Positions 24,779 through 36,539 are shown, counted from the stretch's first letter. The stretch: 64,000 nucleotides of DNA from Phylloscopus collybita (GCA_027886175.1 JAJNNQ010000003.1:2936001-3000000); one strand, 5' to 3'. A program made the numbers and translations. Notes: generated by a model from the sequence alone, not told the origin.

Positions 24779-26231
24779 AAAAGCCTTGCCCAGTGTCAGG
24801 AGCAGCACCAGCACAGGACTGGGAACCCCTCTCTTGTCACACTCAGTGGCTTTTGTCCCATCCTGCACGATCAGAAAATGAACTGAATATGTAGTTTGCA
24901 AGATATTTTGTTCAGCACCCATATCTGCATTGCTGGCAGTCCCACAGCCAGTGCTTCACAACCAAGCAAAACAGCAAATGTAATTAATTTTATTTGAAAA
25001 TTCTCTCCCAGCACATTTGCCACCCGTTTCATTTTGCTGCCACCTCAGAAGTTACACTCTGACCAACGTCACTTACCCTGAAGACACACAAGAAAGAGAA
25101 TAAATATCATTATTGCTGTCTGAATATTCAGTCTATGTAAATGCATTCTATACTTTGCTTGACTTTGTCATAATAGAAAAAGCAAGACAAAACTTTTTCT
25201 GCCCACACTTTCCTTTTGTCCTTTTTTTGTTTTTCTTCTTTTTTTTTCTCCCAAATTTTGCATAGTACATATTGCAAGAGGTTTCTTTCTTTTTTTTTCT
25301 CCTCAGTTATATCCCTCTAGTTATTATCTTGAAAGCGAAATTCAGACATATCCAGCACCTTGAGGCTTCAGAATCAGGGATGTTGGGAAGGACCTGTTAC
25401 TTCACCTTTTTTGCATATGCCCTTGCAGCCTGCTGTTTTCTATTTATTCTGAAAACCTCGGGTGAAATGGAATCTTACAAATGAATTAATGACAACAGGC
25501 TCCAGTTCCGTGCAGGCAGCGAGCTGGGGCTGTGAGGAAGGGAAATTCCTGTGCACTGGGAATGTGGAATAACCACAAACCACCAGGTTGTGCTGTTGCC
25601 CTTAAGCAATGCACATCACCACGGAGCTGCGCTCGGCTTCTGGCCTCACTTTGTCTGGGAAGACCCTGAAATCCTGGAAAACCAATTCTCTCGGACTCAT
25701 TTTCACTTGTGATTGTACTCAGCTCAGTATTTTTTTTTTTTCCCCGGGTTCTGGCTCGCTTTGAAAGCCACCAGCCAGTGCTTGCTGGCCACGAAATTCG
25801 GGTAGGAAAAAGGATAAAAATAACCAGCAAAATTAAAAGTATTAAAATAGTGAAAACAAAACGATAAAAATAAAATAATTAAAAATAAATCAGCCGGCAG
25901 CATAGCCTTAGGATGTAAACACCGCTCAGCTCACCCAAAAACTGGAAGGTTTTTTGATAGTTTACACCCAACCTATTTATTTTTCTTGCAAACTTCTAAA
26001 CAAAATCAATCTTTCCAGGTTTCCCATTGCACATTTTCTAGGTAAATCACAGCTAAACTGAGCAGATTTGTTTCTACAGGACTGAGCACCTCAGACAGTG
26101 CAGCGACCCCGAGTCACTTTCCCACTCTGACTAAAGAGGTGTGTTAATGGCACAGGAGTAATCACAGTTTTCGTGAAATAAAGAATATCCAAGAAAGGCC
26201 GTGCAGAATCTGAACAAAGGTAAATCGACAA

Positions 26232-26690
26232 ATCATAAAATCACAGAGTGGTTTGGGTTGGGAGGGGCCTTGAAGCCCATCCAGTGCCATCCCTGCCATG
26301 GTGACACCTTCCACTGTCCCAGGTGCTCCAAGCCCTGTCCAGCCTGACCTTGGGCACTGCCAGGGATCCAGGGGCAGCCACAGCTGTTCTGGGCACCCTG
26401 TGCCAGGGCCTGCCCACCCTCACAGGGAGGGATTCCTGCCCAATATCCCATCTAAACCTTTTTTGTCACTGTGAAGCCATTCCCCCTTGTCTCGTCACTC
26501 CACGTCCTGACAAAAATTCCCTCTCCGCCCTCCTTCAGGTACTGAAAGGCCAGATAAAGTCTCCCCAGAGCCTTCTCTTTTCCAGGCTGAACAATCCCAG
26601 TTCTCCAGCCTTTCCTCCCAGCAGAGCTGCTCCATCCCTCTGCTCTTCCTGGTGCCTCCTCTGCACTCGCTCCAAATGTTGGGGAAGTTT
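26232..26690 (-). mobile_element. CR1 LINE 3' end, antisense
   Basis: On the plus strand it starts with the CR1 tail complement ('atcataaaatcacagagtgg') and 'tttgggttgggaggggcctt'. It runs through 'ctgtccagcctgaccttggg' and 'caatatcccatctaaacc' to 'ttccaggctgaacaatccca'. It is about 460 bp, non-coding and 5'-truncated. Confidence 0.87.
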
Positions 26691-27089
26691 GCAGAAGTAA
26701 AGGAGAAGAGTGAGCCAAGCACAGAATTACACAAGTAAAACCTTCTAGCCAACAAAAACCTGCATCTCAGCAAGAGGTGATGTTTTTTGTCTCCTATTGC
26801 CACCCAGAGGTTTTTCTTCCTTGAATTCATCTGAGCACTTTTTGCAACCTTGTAAACATTCGGCGTCGGGAACATCTGGTGCCAGATCCATTGCATTAGT
26901 GCAAAATGCCATGAGCTGTGAAAAACTGAAAAACTTCCTTTTGGTTTGCTTTTGAACCCACCACCTGCCAGCCTCCCATGTGATAAAGGGAAAAAAAAAA
27001 AAAAAAAAAAAAAGCAAACCTGGCAAAGATTCAAGGCTAGATCCTGATTCTTTCCCTCAGAAATGCAGGGAATTGGGTAAAACCAGTTC

Positions 27090-27196
27090 ACAGAATCACA
27101 GAATCACACAATCATCAGGTTGGAAGAGACCTCCAAGATCATTGAGTCCAACCCAGCCCAAACACCTCAACTAAACCATGGCACCCAGTGCCACAT
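27090..27196 (-). mobile_element. CR1 3' part, split by an LTR
   Basis: This starts with repeated 'cacagaatcacagaatcac' tail units and 'aggttggaagagacctccaa', the CR1 tail complement. It is cut at 27196 by the LTR that follows, and the same CR1 resumes after the LTR. Confidence 0.85.
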
Positions 27197-27521
27197 TGTT
27201 GCCCTGTTCTCTGTTTTTCTAAAGTTTTTCTAAAGTTTTTCTAAAGTTCATTTCAGCCCTCTGTGTTTACAGTTTTGCAATGGAGTTTCTCACACACTTT
27301 TCATTAAATAATGATTGTTTTGCATTCCTTTCTGCAGGAGGAGAGAATTGATGGACTGTTGGTTTGACCAGTGTGGTTGGAGAGGACAATTTTCCTCCTC
27401 CAATCCGTGGTCACTGTTGGAATTCTATAAATGTCCAGGTCTGTAAATAAACTGTAAATAAACTTTTTTGCCTTGGACACCTCAGTGTGTGAGTGTCATT
27501 CTGTCGTGTCGGATTGCGACA
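27197..27521 (+). mobile_element. Solo LTR (short type) with intact 6-bp TSD
   Basis: The 325-bp element starts TGTTGCCC and ends TTGCGACA and is flanked by a perfect CCACAT duplication (27191-27196 and 27522-27527). It holds a TATAAA near 27427 followed by AATAAA signals, consistent with an LTR in plus orientation. The 6-bp duplication suggests a class II (ERVK-like) retrovirus. Homologous LTRs lie at 46267-47129, 53225-53526 and 60527-60810. No internal retroviral genes are present, so it is a solo LTR formed by recombination. Confidence 0.9.
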
Positions 27522-27527
27522 CCACAT

Positions 27528-27745
27528 CCAATCTTTTTTTAAACCCATCCAGGGATGGTGACTCCACCACCTCCCCAAGCAGACCATTCCAGAACTTTAT
27601 CACCCTTTCTGTAAAAACCTTTTTCCTAATATCCAACTTACATTCCCCTTGGTGCAGCTTAAGGCTGTGTCCCCTCATTCTGTCAGTGCTGCCTGGAGAA
27701 AGAGACCAACCCCACCTGACTAAAATCACCTTTCTGGAGGTTGTG
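27528..27745 (-). mobile_element. CR1, continuation after the LTR
   Basis: The CR1 3' region resumes with 'aaacccatccagggatggtg', 'ttcctaatatccaacttaca' and 'ttaaggctgtgtcccctcat', all on the minus strand. Joined with 27090-27196 it makes one CR1 copy interrupted by the LTR. Confidence 0.85.
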
Positions 27746-29060
27746 GAGAGTGGGTTTGTGACAGATGGGACCATCCCACCCCAGAAACCCAAACGGCACC
27801 CCGAATTTTTATATTTAGAGCCAATAACTGCGAGTCACATTTGGAGATGATTTAGTTGAATTCACATCACTTAGCACCTGAATGTTTCTTCTCCTCTTAA
27901 CATTCCCAAAGATTTTAGGATTCTTCCCCAGCTACCCCTGAACTTTTTCCCTGGTGCTGAGTAGCTTTTCCATGTTTACTTTCCTGCTCAACACCCACCG
28001 TCTCCTACCTTCCCTCAAAGCACTCCGAGGAAAAAAGCTTTTAGCTCAGCTTGAAAAGAAGAAGGAGGAAGAATCCTTTCCTTTTCTTTCAGGCACCTCG
28101 GTGGGAATGCAGCAGATCAGGAGTTGTTAGAACACAAGGAACACAACTCGGGATATTCAGCTCCCAGGTGGGAGCTGGGGCTGTCCTGGCTTGCAGAGCA
28201 CAACTGCAGTAGCAGATTATGTGCTGCACAGGGGGTTTTCCCTCCTAAAATAGTCTCCCGAAGGATAAAAGCAGATTTTTAACTCCTGGAATTGACAGCA
28301 GCACTTCAGAGCCCGCTCCTGTCCGAGGTGTGAATCTGTCCTTTCACAAAGAGGGTAATTACATCTTGGGCACTCTCAGATTTCCTCCTGTCTAAATTAT
28401 CGACCAGCAGCTCCTGCTATGTCGAGTTCAGAGGCTCAGATGGGCTGACAAATGTGAATATTAAACTCCAGAATTTCTACAAAGTGGGGAAAGAGGAGGA
28501 AATCCTCACCCTCCCTTTGGACTCATTCAAAATCTTGCCCCACAGGTCTGTTGAGTGCTCTCAGGAAGGTCCACAGAATAAATCTGAAGGAGATCATCCA
28601 GGGGTGGTTTTAGAAGGCTTTTGACCCAATCCATCCCCAAAGCCTGTTAGGGGAATTTGAAAGCTGCAGGGTAAAAGGTAAATTTCTGCCATGGATTAAA
28701 ACTCATTGCTGAGAGAGGGAAAACAAAGGAGAAGAAAAAAAAAAGATCTAATTCTTGACATACAGAGAGGTTAATGTGGAGTGCCCTGAGATTTGCTGCT
28801 GGGACCGATTTTTTTTGGTCCCTTTAAATCCCTGGCATAATGCAAGAAGTCCTGGCTTGCTCAGCAAATATTCTGCACTTCTGCTCTGCGATAAATCCTT
28901 GTGCTTGCTTTAGCTCAGGCTCCCGAGCTGCTGTGCCTCAGACTGTTCCAGCACCCACAAGACAGGCAGGGCACGTGAGCAGGGAGCTCAGTCTTGATGT
29001 GGTTCCACTTCATCAGAGGTATCCCAAGGGGGGAATCTGTATTACTTGTGATTTCTCATA
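27746..29060. other. Gene-free intergenic stretch
   Basis: Unique sequence without recognisable repeats apart from short A tracts. A possible acceptor near 28549 opens a short reading frame, but no matching donor follows, so I do not call an exon. Confidence 0.4.
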
Positions 29061-29066
29061 AATCAG

Positions 29067-29184
29067 AGCTCCCAATTTTTTTTTTTTCTTTTAAACATCC
29101 TGCCAGTCTGAAGCTCTGCAAGGTAGATAAAACATATTTTTCTCTTGTATATGTATGACAAAAAAAAAAAAAAAATTGGGAGCT
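29067..29184. repeat. Inverted repeat, 21-bp arms
   Basis: AGCTCCCAATT followed by a T run (29067-29087) is matched exactly by an A run followed by AATTGGGAGCT (to 29184). The loop is about 73-77 bases. The 9 non-homopolymer bases match perfectly, so this is more than two chance A/T tracts. Confidence 0.6.
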
Positions 29185-30220
29185 GTGCTGGCACTGTGGA
29201 AAGTGTTGCTGTTATGTGTGAATGAATGGCATCAAAAAGATTCTTTAAATCCAAGGTAAACTTTGTCTTGAAGGTTTAAGTGATACCATGCATGTGTGCA
29301 GATGTTCAGCATGGAAATAAGCCAGCAAATGGAGCCAGCTGGAAAAAAAAACTGTGGAGGAACTTTCATCCAGATGAAGATTTATGAGTCTACCAATAGA
29401 GATACTAATGGATTCAGAGGTGAATGTTTGACTCTTAAAAAAAATAAAATATTAAACAACTCAGTAAAAGTGTCTGCTTATTCTTCAAAACCACCCTAAA
29501 ATGGTTCATGTGTTTCTTGGCAAAAAAAAAAAAAAAAAAAAAAAGATAAAGCCCAAATAAATGTTTGGTGTTATTGCACACCCTCTTGATTTTGAATAGT
29601 TTCAGTCATGAGACAGAAAAGATGGAAAACATTCCAAAGGAGCAGACAGGAATGTCTTCAGGGCAGCAAGAGCTCTGAAAAGCTCTGTAAAAGCAGTTTC
29701 ACACAAGGTTCTGCTCCTTTCTGACATTTCAGCTGTGCAACGTCCCAAAAGCTGCCAGGCTGCCGTGGGCACAGGGGTCAGAGGAACCTGACTCAAATAT
29801 CCTGGGCACATAAAGCAAGATAAAAATCCTGAACATGATGAGGGCTCACTATCCTGAACATGAATTGATTGATGGTCAGTCCAGCCAAAAAGTTCTCTCG
29901 GAGGTGTTATTTCACAGGCACCACGGCAGCAGGAACTGGCAGGAAACAAAGCTGAATATTTAATTTCCATTGTCAGTGGATGATCAGTCAGTCATGATCT
30001 CAGAAAATCAGCTGCCCTAAGCCAGCCTGCACTGGAATATTGTCATTTGCATCATAAATGGTGCTGCCTGGTGGAGGACACCTAAAACATCTCATTTTTC
30101 TAAAAACGTGCTTAACTTTTTTTCAGTTAAACACACTTTCAGGATTTTTCAGCTTCCACAGTACTTTCGCCCTTTTGAGAATAATGAAGAACTGAAGTCA
30201 ATAATTGTATTTTATTTCAG

Positions 30221-30346
30221 GTTTTGTGTAGCACATGCAAAGAATTCACCTTCTATTCAAGATGAGCAGCTGGGAAGTTTTGATGATCCCTTAGGAAAGA
30301 GCATTTTACAGTCGTTCATGATTGGAAACTTTACTGCCCTTTCCAG
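30221..30346 (+). CDS. Putative coding exon A, unknown gene
   Basis: I do not recognise the product. Seen: a good acceptor (tattttatttcag|G) and donor (CCAG|GTAAAT) enclose 126 bases, open in one frame for 42 codons. The translation starts FCVAHAKNSPSIQ and ends IGNFTALS. The mix of Asp, Glu, Gln and Lys is protein-like and not repeat-derived. Start and end are both phase 2. The frame stays open upstream to a second strong acceptor at 30126 (start 30127), so the exon may be 220 bp. Exon B at 33848 begins in the matching phase, and AG|A would give Arg. Inference only: this could belong to a plus-strand gene diverging from BCHE, or be chance or a dead exon. Confidence 0.4.
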
Positions 30347-30430
30347 GTAAATCTACACAAATCTCTTTTTATTGTAAATTTTGCAATTCCTTCCCTTTCT
30401 TTATGTTACACGTATATGAAGGAAACACAT

Positions 30431-30671
30431 TTCTAAGCCACTCCAACGTATTTTCAGCTTCTTGGGGATAAGAAAAAGAATTACTTTCCCTCCATCATCC
30501 AAGTAAACTTTGTCCACCTTGTCCTTATCTGAAAGCATCACTCTTGATGTGGAAGGATCAGAAATATTGCATCATTATTTTCATTTCATTTCTTTGGGGT
30601 CAGGCTGGTAGAGCACAGGTCATCAAAAATGATAGTGCCACCAAGACACACACACACAAAAAAATATAAAT
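30431..30671 (+). repeat. Direct duplication, copy 1
   Basis: This runs from 'ttctaagccactccaacg' to a CACACACA-plus-A tract. It is repeated in the same orientation at 31877-32108 with small differences, including several in the G/C runs. It is not a family I recognise. Confidence 0.85.
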
Positions 30672-31876
30672 ATCCTGTGTAAAACACACATACACAGTGG
30701 AAACCTCTCCAGATACAATTTCTCTTCAAAAAGCTGCTTTATGTAATTCCATATTGACTGAAAGGATTTACAGGGGAAAAAAAAAAAAAAAAACACATCC
30801 AAATTAAAATCAGCCACTTTAAAAACATGGAAAGAAAATTGCTGTGTGACAGCCACACTTCTGCCAGAGAAACCCGAGTGCAGGAAAAGGGAAGAGAAAC
30901 CTTTCTGGGGGTTTTACAGCTGGGAAAGCCTGGGGGGTTTATTTTTTTCAGAATTCTTAGAAATGCAGTGATTTGCTGCTGTTGGTCAGTGAAAAGGGAG
31001 TGCTGCTTATGGAAAAGTGTTTCTGCAGAGGATGAGGAGCTCTGGCTTCTCCAGGATCCAGAGACCTGAGCACAAATCTGGGATAAATTGGGATATAAAA
31101 TGGGATTAATCCCAGGAGGAAGAATGCAAAAGTTTGCAGCACTGCAGGATCACAGGTGTTAATCAGCTGAGCTACCTGCAGCATTGACCCCCACAGCTGC
31201 AGCAGGTAATGATTAACTTAATTAATTGTGCCAGCCCTGGCTGCTGCAGGTGCCCTTGGGGTCAGCTGGGAGAGAAAAGGGAAGGGAGAAGGGAAAAACT
31301 GAGCAGAGTTTCTGTGTCCTGAGCAAGCTGGAGAAGAAAGAGCCACTCCTCAGGGCTATCAGGCAGGTTACATTAATAATTGGAATTTTTAACTGCAAAA
31401 GCTCTGGGGTATTGGTGCCTTTTATCAGGGCTACCTAAAAACAGAGGCCAGACGAAATTCGGAGAAAGAAAAGCAGTTCTATTTATTGAAGGGCCTCCAG
31501 GCACATTTGGGGCAGACAAAAGCCCCAGATATTTCTAGGATTCTTTACTTTGCTTTTAGAAGGGACCAACACCACGACACTTTTCCCCACCAGCAATCAG
31601 CTGATTATCCTTTGGGGTTCCCACAGAGGAGGAACCCCACAGTTTCCTGCTCAACACCTTCAACCCTGCCCTGTGAGCAGCCCTGTCCAGCAGCTGCTCC
31701 AGGCTCTGGGTGCAATTCCATGGTTTTCCTGGATTTCCTGCAGCTCTGAGCTCCCTCCAGCTGCTCTGCTCTGGTGCCAGCCACGATCCCTGTGGCACCA
31801 AGGAGGGGACAGGGCAGAGCTCAGGGCTGAAGGGCACCAGAGCCCCTCCAGCTCTCTCATCCTGTGCCCACTGCAC

Positions 31877-32108
31877 TTCTAAACCACTCCAAGGTATTTT
31901 CAGCTTTTTGGGGGATAAGAAAAAGAATTACTTCCCCCCCCCATCTTCCAAGTAAACTTTGTCCACCCTGTCCTTTCACCCTTGACGTGGAAGGATCAAA
32001 ACTGTTACATCGTTGTTTTCATTTCATTTCTTTGAGGTCAGGCTGGTAGAGCACAGGTCACCAAAAACGACAGTGCCACCAAGACACACACACACAAAAA
32101 TAAATAAT
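31877..32108 (+). repeat. Direct duplication, copy 2
   Basis: Second copy of 30431-30671. Shared blocks include 'ggataagaaaaagaattact', 'aagtaaactttgtccacc', 'ggtcaggctggtagagcaca' and 'gtgccaccaagacacacaca'. It lies about 1.45 kb from copy 1 and shows no LTR-like termini. Confidence 0.85.
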
Positions 32109-32148
32109 GCCAGAGCTGCCCAGGTAGCATCAAATTAACCCAGAAATT

Positions 32149-32164
32149 TAGGGGGGGGGGGGGG
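32149..32164. repeat. (G)14-16 run
   Basis: A run of about 14 G in AT-rich surroundings, a typical slippage site and a possible sequencing weak point. Confidence 0.7.
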
Positions 32165-32964
32165 TGTCAGGGCTTTGTTTATTCACCCTGAGCTGCCTGT
32201 CTGAGCACATCAGCACTTCCACCTTTCCCATTCCCAGTGCTCCTGGATCTGAAAAGGAAGCAGAAAAACACCAACCTTGAGAGCTGGGTTTCCCATCCGG
32301 CTGCTTCTTTCCTGGAACAAAAGGAAAGTCAGGAAATTTCCTGACTGACTACCGAAGCAGGCAAATTATTTCTGCCCAGAATTGCTGGTTAACCTGTCAG
32401 ATAAAGCAGGAAGTGAAGGAGCCAGCAACGCCACATGACTGCAGGGATGTGCTATTTTTTTATCTGTAAATAATGTACTGCAGTAATGACACTTTGGCAA
32501 ACAAGTGAATGAGCCACACACACATTTCTGCTCAGCTGTGTTTACACATCTGCTTTTCCCACTTTGCTGAGGCCCTCCTCTGTTGTTGCATTTTTTTTTT
32601 TATAGTTGCTGATAGGACCAGGTTTTTTTTTATTTGTTTTGAAATCCTCTCCAAGGTCCCAAAAGAGTACATGCATGTTGACTTAATTGTTTTATAAAAC
32701 CATATGGAGTTTTAATTCAGGGGGTTGACTCGTCATTTGAGTGGAATTTAGATTCCACTTTGCTTTTATTAGAAATTGAGAAGCATTAACATCTAGAACA
32801 ACTCAGTTATTCAGTTTTCATGTCTGCTGTTGCCTGGCTGGTTAAATGTGGGACATCAGCTCAGTGAGAAAAGTGAGAAAGGGCTGGTTCTGCTCAGGGA
32901 GCTGCTGGAGCATTGAACTACTTTATTTTCCACTTTCCATTTTCTGATGAGAAAGAAAACAATT

Positions 32965-33110
32965 ATTTTGGTGTTTTGGTTGGGTTTTTTTTGGTGGGGG
33001 TGTGGGGTGTGTGGTGGTGTTTGTTTGTTTAGTTTGTTTTGTGGGGGGTTTTGTTTGTTTTTTGTTTGGTTGGTTTGGTTTTGGGGTTTTGGGTTTTTTT
33101 TGTGTGTGCT
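32965..33110. repeat. G/T-only low-complexity tract
   Basis: About 145 bases of almost only G and T on the plus strand, with several GGG runs. An ORF over it encodes only Val, Cys, Phe, Gly and Trp and is an artefact. Confidence 0.8.
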
Positions 33111-33847
33111 TTTTTAAAAATTATTATTATTTTTTAATATATTTTTATATTTTTTATATTTTTATTTTGGGGGGGGGTGGTTAAATTTTTATTTTTATTT
33201 ATTTATTTATTTTCAATACGATTTTCTGTGAGCAAATCAATCGAATTTAAAACCTCCAGAAAGAAAATGTCTGAAAAACTAATTGCTGTTGAAGAAACTC
33301 CACTGTTCAGTTCTCATCAGGTCTGCAGCTGTCACTCTCACATAGAACACCTCACACTGACTCACCTGGTTGCATTCCCAGTCCTGTGTGTATTTACCTT
33401 CTGCTTTTCAAAACCTTGGGTCTCAGCCAGTTATTTAGTCCTGAATTTTGGCCATCCAGGGGAACCCAAGGAAGTTCAGCAGGAGAAAACCCTTGGCTGC
33501 CTCCAGATGCTCACAGGACCACTCCCAGCCTAAGGAGCTGCTTGTTACCCTGCTCTTGATCCCATGAAATGAAACATTGAGCAGTTTAAAGGTTCAAAGG
33601 TGACCAGGGCCAAAGTTGAAGAGAGGGGTGGCCCTCAGGAAATGTTCAAAGCCAGGCTGGAGGAGATAAAAGAGCCAAAGGGACCCCAAAGGAATCTCCC
33701 CTGTGGAAATCCTGGGGGAATGTGATGGGAGCAGTGTCTGAGCAGGCTCTGGGAGGAAACCTGGGCCAGGGAAATGGGTTTGAGGTGGAAAAACTCATCA
33801 GGAAACTGGACTGGAGTCTCTCAGTTGTGATTTCTGTTGGTTCCTAG

Positions 33848-33944
33848 AGTATATAAGGAAATGTGGCTTGGAGAATGTAGTTTTTCAGCAAATATTATTG
33901 CACCTGAGGAATGCTTCACTAATGCCAACAGTGCATTATTTTAT
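33848..33944 (+). CDS. Putative coding exon B, unknown gene
   Basis: Seen: an acceptor (ctgttggttcctag|A) and a strong donor (TTAT|GTAAGT) enclose 97 bases: one base completing a codon, then 32 codons. They start VYKEMWLGECSF and end NANSALFY. The start phase fits exon A and the end is phase 0, which fits exon C at 36254. The composition, with Trp, Cys and Glu in a balanced mix, is protein-like. I do not know the family. Two phase agreements are weak statistical support because each has a one-in-three chance; the splice signals add to it. RNA evidence is needed to accept it. Confidence 0.4.
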
Positions 33945-34039
33945 GTAAGTAACTGCTGGCATTTTTATTTTGATTATTATTGTGTGAAAAATGTTCCCGG
34001 AGACCAAGATATTTCACCTCTGGATATCTGACTTTTTTT

Positions 34040-36253
34040 CTGTGCACATTAAGACAGCTCTGCCTTTCAGTGCTGTAATTTGGAAACATAATCTACACAC
34101 ACTTCACAAGAATTTGCTGTCTCTCTTGATCCTTGACCTGTTTATATAGTAATTATTAACCAGCTTAATTCGGAGAACTCTGCTCGTGCTATGTTTTCAC
34201 ACAAGATGTCTTGGCACGATAAAATGATGCCTCACACAAGTCAAGGTTGTTTTTGCTCAACCAGAACAGCCACATTAATTCTAAATTCAGTGTAAACAAG
34301 AAGCAGAATAAATGTTTTCCAAGCAGAGGAACAAACCTGGCAAGGAGTAAAACACATTCATGCTTTTAAGGTTCATAATACAAGTGTGTAGAAATAGAGA
34401 ATCTTGGTTTTCAAGAATGTCAGGGCATTTTACAGTCCATGGTTTATGGATTGTTTTTCCTTTAATTTTGAGCTAATTCTTTACTTAACCAGCCTTAATC
34501 CTTAATCTGTTTCTTTCCAGGTATTTATGATTTGTGCATATATCCAAGACTGAATTTAATTTGAGTCTGAATTGGGATTGATCCCAAGTGTCTTTTCAGG
34601 AGAGGACAAATCAGAGCAGTGACTGAATTTATTGAGGATAAATCAGCCCAGAGCTCTGCTGTGAGATTTGACTCCCAGAATTGTGGGGCTCCTTCCATGC
34701 CAGTGCAGCTCTCAGAGTTTGTGTAAGAAGAGTTACTGCTTTTAATAACTTATTATTACATGATTTCTCACATCAGTGCTCCCCTGACTTCCAGGAAGTC
34801 ATCCCCTAAACCAATAAACCAAATACATTCAGCTTCGTAACTTTCTCTCCATAAAATACTTTTTTTTTTAATGGAGAGAATGAAAATCCCACCTTCCTCT
34901 TTCAGAATGTTTCCTGTTTTCAGGATCAGCCTGGAAATTAGGCTGCAGAATTAAACAGATTGCTCCAATAAAGGTCTCAGCAATGCTCTGTGGACAGATG
35001 CCACCTCTTCCCTGCTTTTACCCCTTCCTGTCCTGCTTTTTTTTTTGCCTTCAGGTGTTGTGTCCTTGCCTTTCCTGCAGCACTGAACATTCAGCTCCTC
35101 ACCTCTGATTTCTGCAGTGCTGATTTTCCAGGCATAAATTTATGGCATTGCAGATGTACAAAACGTGTTTTGCTACAATAAAACACATTGATTTGCACTA
35201 AGACATGGAAAACCTTCCCCAGTATTTCCTTCATCCATAATTCTTCGTGCATTACTATCAAATCAAGACAGAAACGGCCAAGAATTTTTTTTTTAATGTG
35301 TTCTACCATAGACTGTAGCAGTGTCTGAAGTCTAAAAAACTGATTTAATGTTGCCTAAGCTCATTATTGATCATGGAAACTGGTACTAAAGTGTGTGGAG
35401 TCCTGTAATTTACCACACACTGAAATATCCCAGGGCATGGATCCTCCCCCAGTGTGAACAGCCCTACTCCAACCAAAATGAACACACTTGGGATCATTTA
35501 CACCAAGTAAGAGCTGGCACTCCCCATGTTTACAAATATTTAGCTGTATTTAAAATTGCCTTTTTCACACTGAAAGGGAAAAAGGAAAAAAAAAAAAAAA
35601 GCCTTCCTGATTTATCATCTGAAAATTTGCCTTGGCTTCCTACGTTTGGTGGAGAGCTGGGAACCAAAATGCAGGGGGTGGAAAGAGGCAGGAATTGCTG
35701 GATAGAAATAGCTCCCTCCCCATGTCATCCCTGTGTGATGGAGTAAAAGTCAGATTTTTTTATATTTTTCTCTTTGATTAATATTTTTAGTCAAACTCTT
35801 TGCTATGTGAATGAGTGGGCACATGCAAACAAACAAATTTACTAATGGTCTTTAGTGACAGCAGTTTTAGAATCTAAAGGCCTAAGAAAAAAAAAATGAG
35901 GCCAGAGAAGAAAAACTCCAGAAAAAAAGTTTTATACCACCTCTAGACAGCATTTCTAGCAGAAAAAAAAAAAGAGTATTCTGAGATAAATTGAGGTAAA
36001 AAAAGCTCCTCTACTAATAAATCTTTGGGTTACTGCTACAAATATCCCCATTTCCCACCCCAGCTAAGGTTTATTTTTGCCTGGGCAGACCAAAGCAGTT
36101 TGAAGACACTGACTTGAGTGCCCCATTGGAGAAAAGGCTGTGATCTCAGCCAGACAGGGGTGGGAGCAGATTGCTCAGTCAGAAGACATGGGGAGTGCTT
36201 ATTGGTTATTAAGAACAATTTCTCCTCTGATATTTCTGCACCTCCTGGTGTAG
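34040..36253. other. Gene-free stretch (possible intron)
   Basis: AT-rich unique sequence between putative exons B and C. It contains short A/T tracts. The part 34040-34260 is repeat-free and might be a conserved non-coding element. No clear transposon was recognised. Confidence 0.4.
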
Positions 36254-36484
36254 GCTTTAGAACACATGGAGCTTGCACAGGAAGAAGATGCTAATCTTTT
36301 CAAGGCAGATGCGTTTCCTGGTGTCCTGGGGAATCGAAAAGATTCCTCTCTGCATTTCAATAGCTGGCATTCAATCCGAGTCTCAGAAATCCCAGACCAC
36401 AGGACTTCCATCTCCTCTATTATTCAACAGTTTAATATGCAGCATTTCCTGATATTTACATCAAATGTCTTTCTTCCCTCATAA
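36254..36484 (+). CDS. Putative coding exon C, unknown gene, 3' end unresolved
   Basis: Seen: a pyrimidine-rich acceptor (cacctcctggtgtag|G) is followed in phase 0 by an open frame. It starts ALEHMELAQEEDANLF, passes a SLHFNSWHSIR segment, and stops at TAA 36482-36484. Phase 0 matches the end of exon B. The first 57 or so codons look protein-like; the last 20 are hydrophobic and may be intron. No strong donor is visible. CA|GTTTAA near 36429 is the only late candidate, so this is either a terminal exon or one with a weak donor. Function unknown. Confidence 0.38.
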   Translation, partial: ALEHMELAQEEDANLFKADAFPGVLGNRKDSSLHFNSWHSIRVSEIPDHRTSISSIIQQFNMQHFLIFTSNVFLPS

Positions 36485-36539
36485 TATATTCCCTTCACCT
36501 GTTAAGCTCGTTCTGCCATGTAACAGAGTGAATAATTAT

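Noticed and set aside
28549..28680. Exon-like segment after a 'cttgccccacag' acceptor, open for 25 codons
   Set aside because: No donor before the stop and no phase match to exon A.
29602..29970. 122-codon minus-strand ORF
   Set aside because: No recognised domain, no splice or start context and no repeat of it elsewhere; length alone is not enough.
33575..33790. CR1-like fragment ('gaaatgttcaaagccaggct')
   Set aside because: Only one short phrase matches; the rest is not convincing enough for a call.
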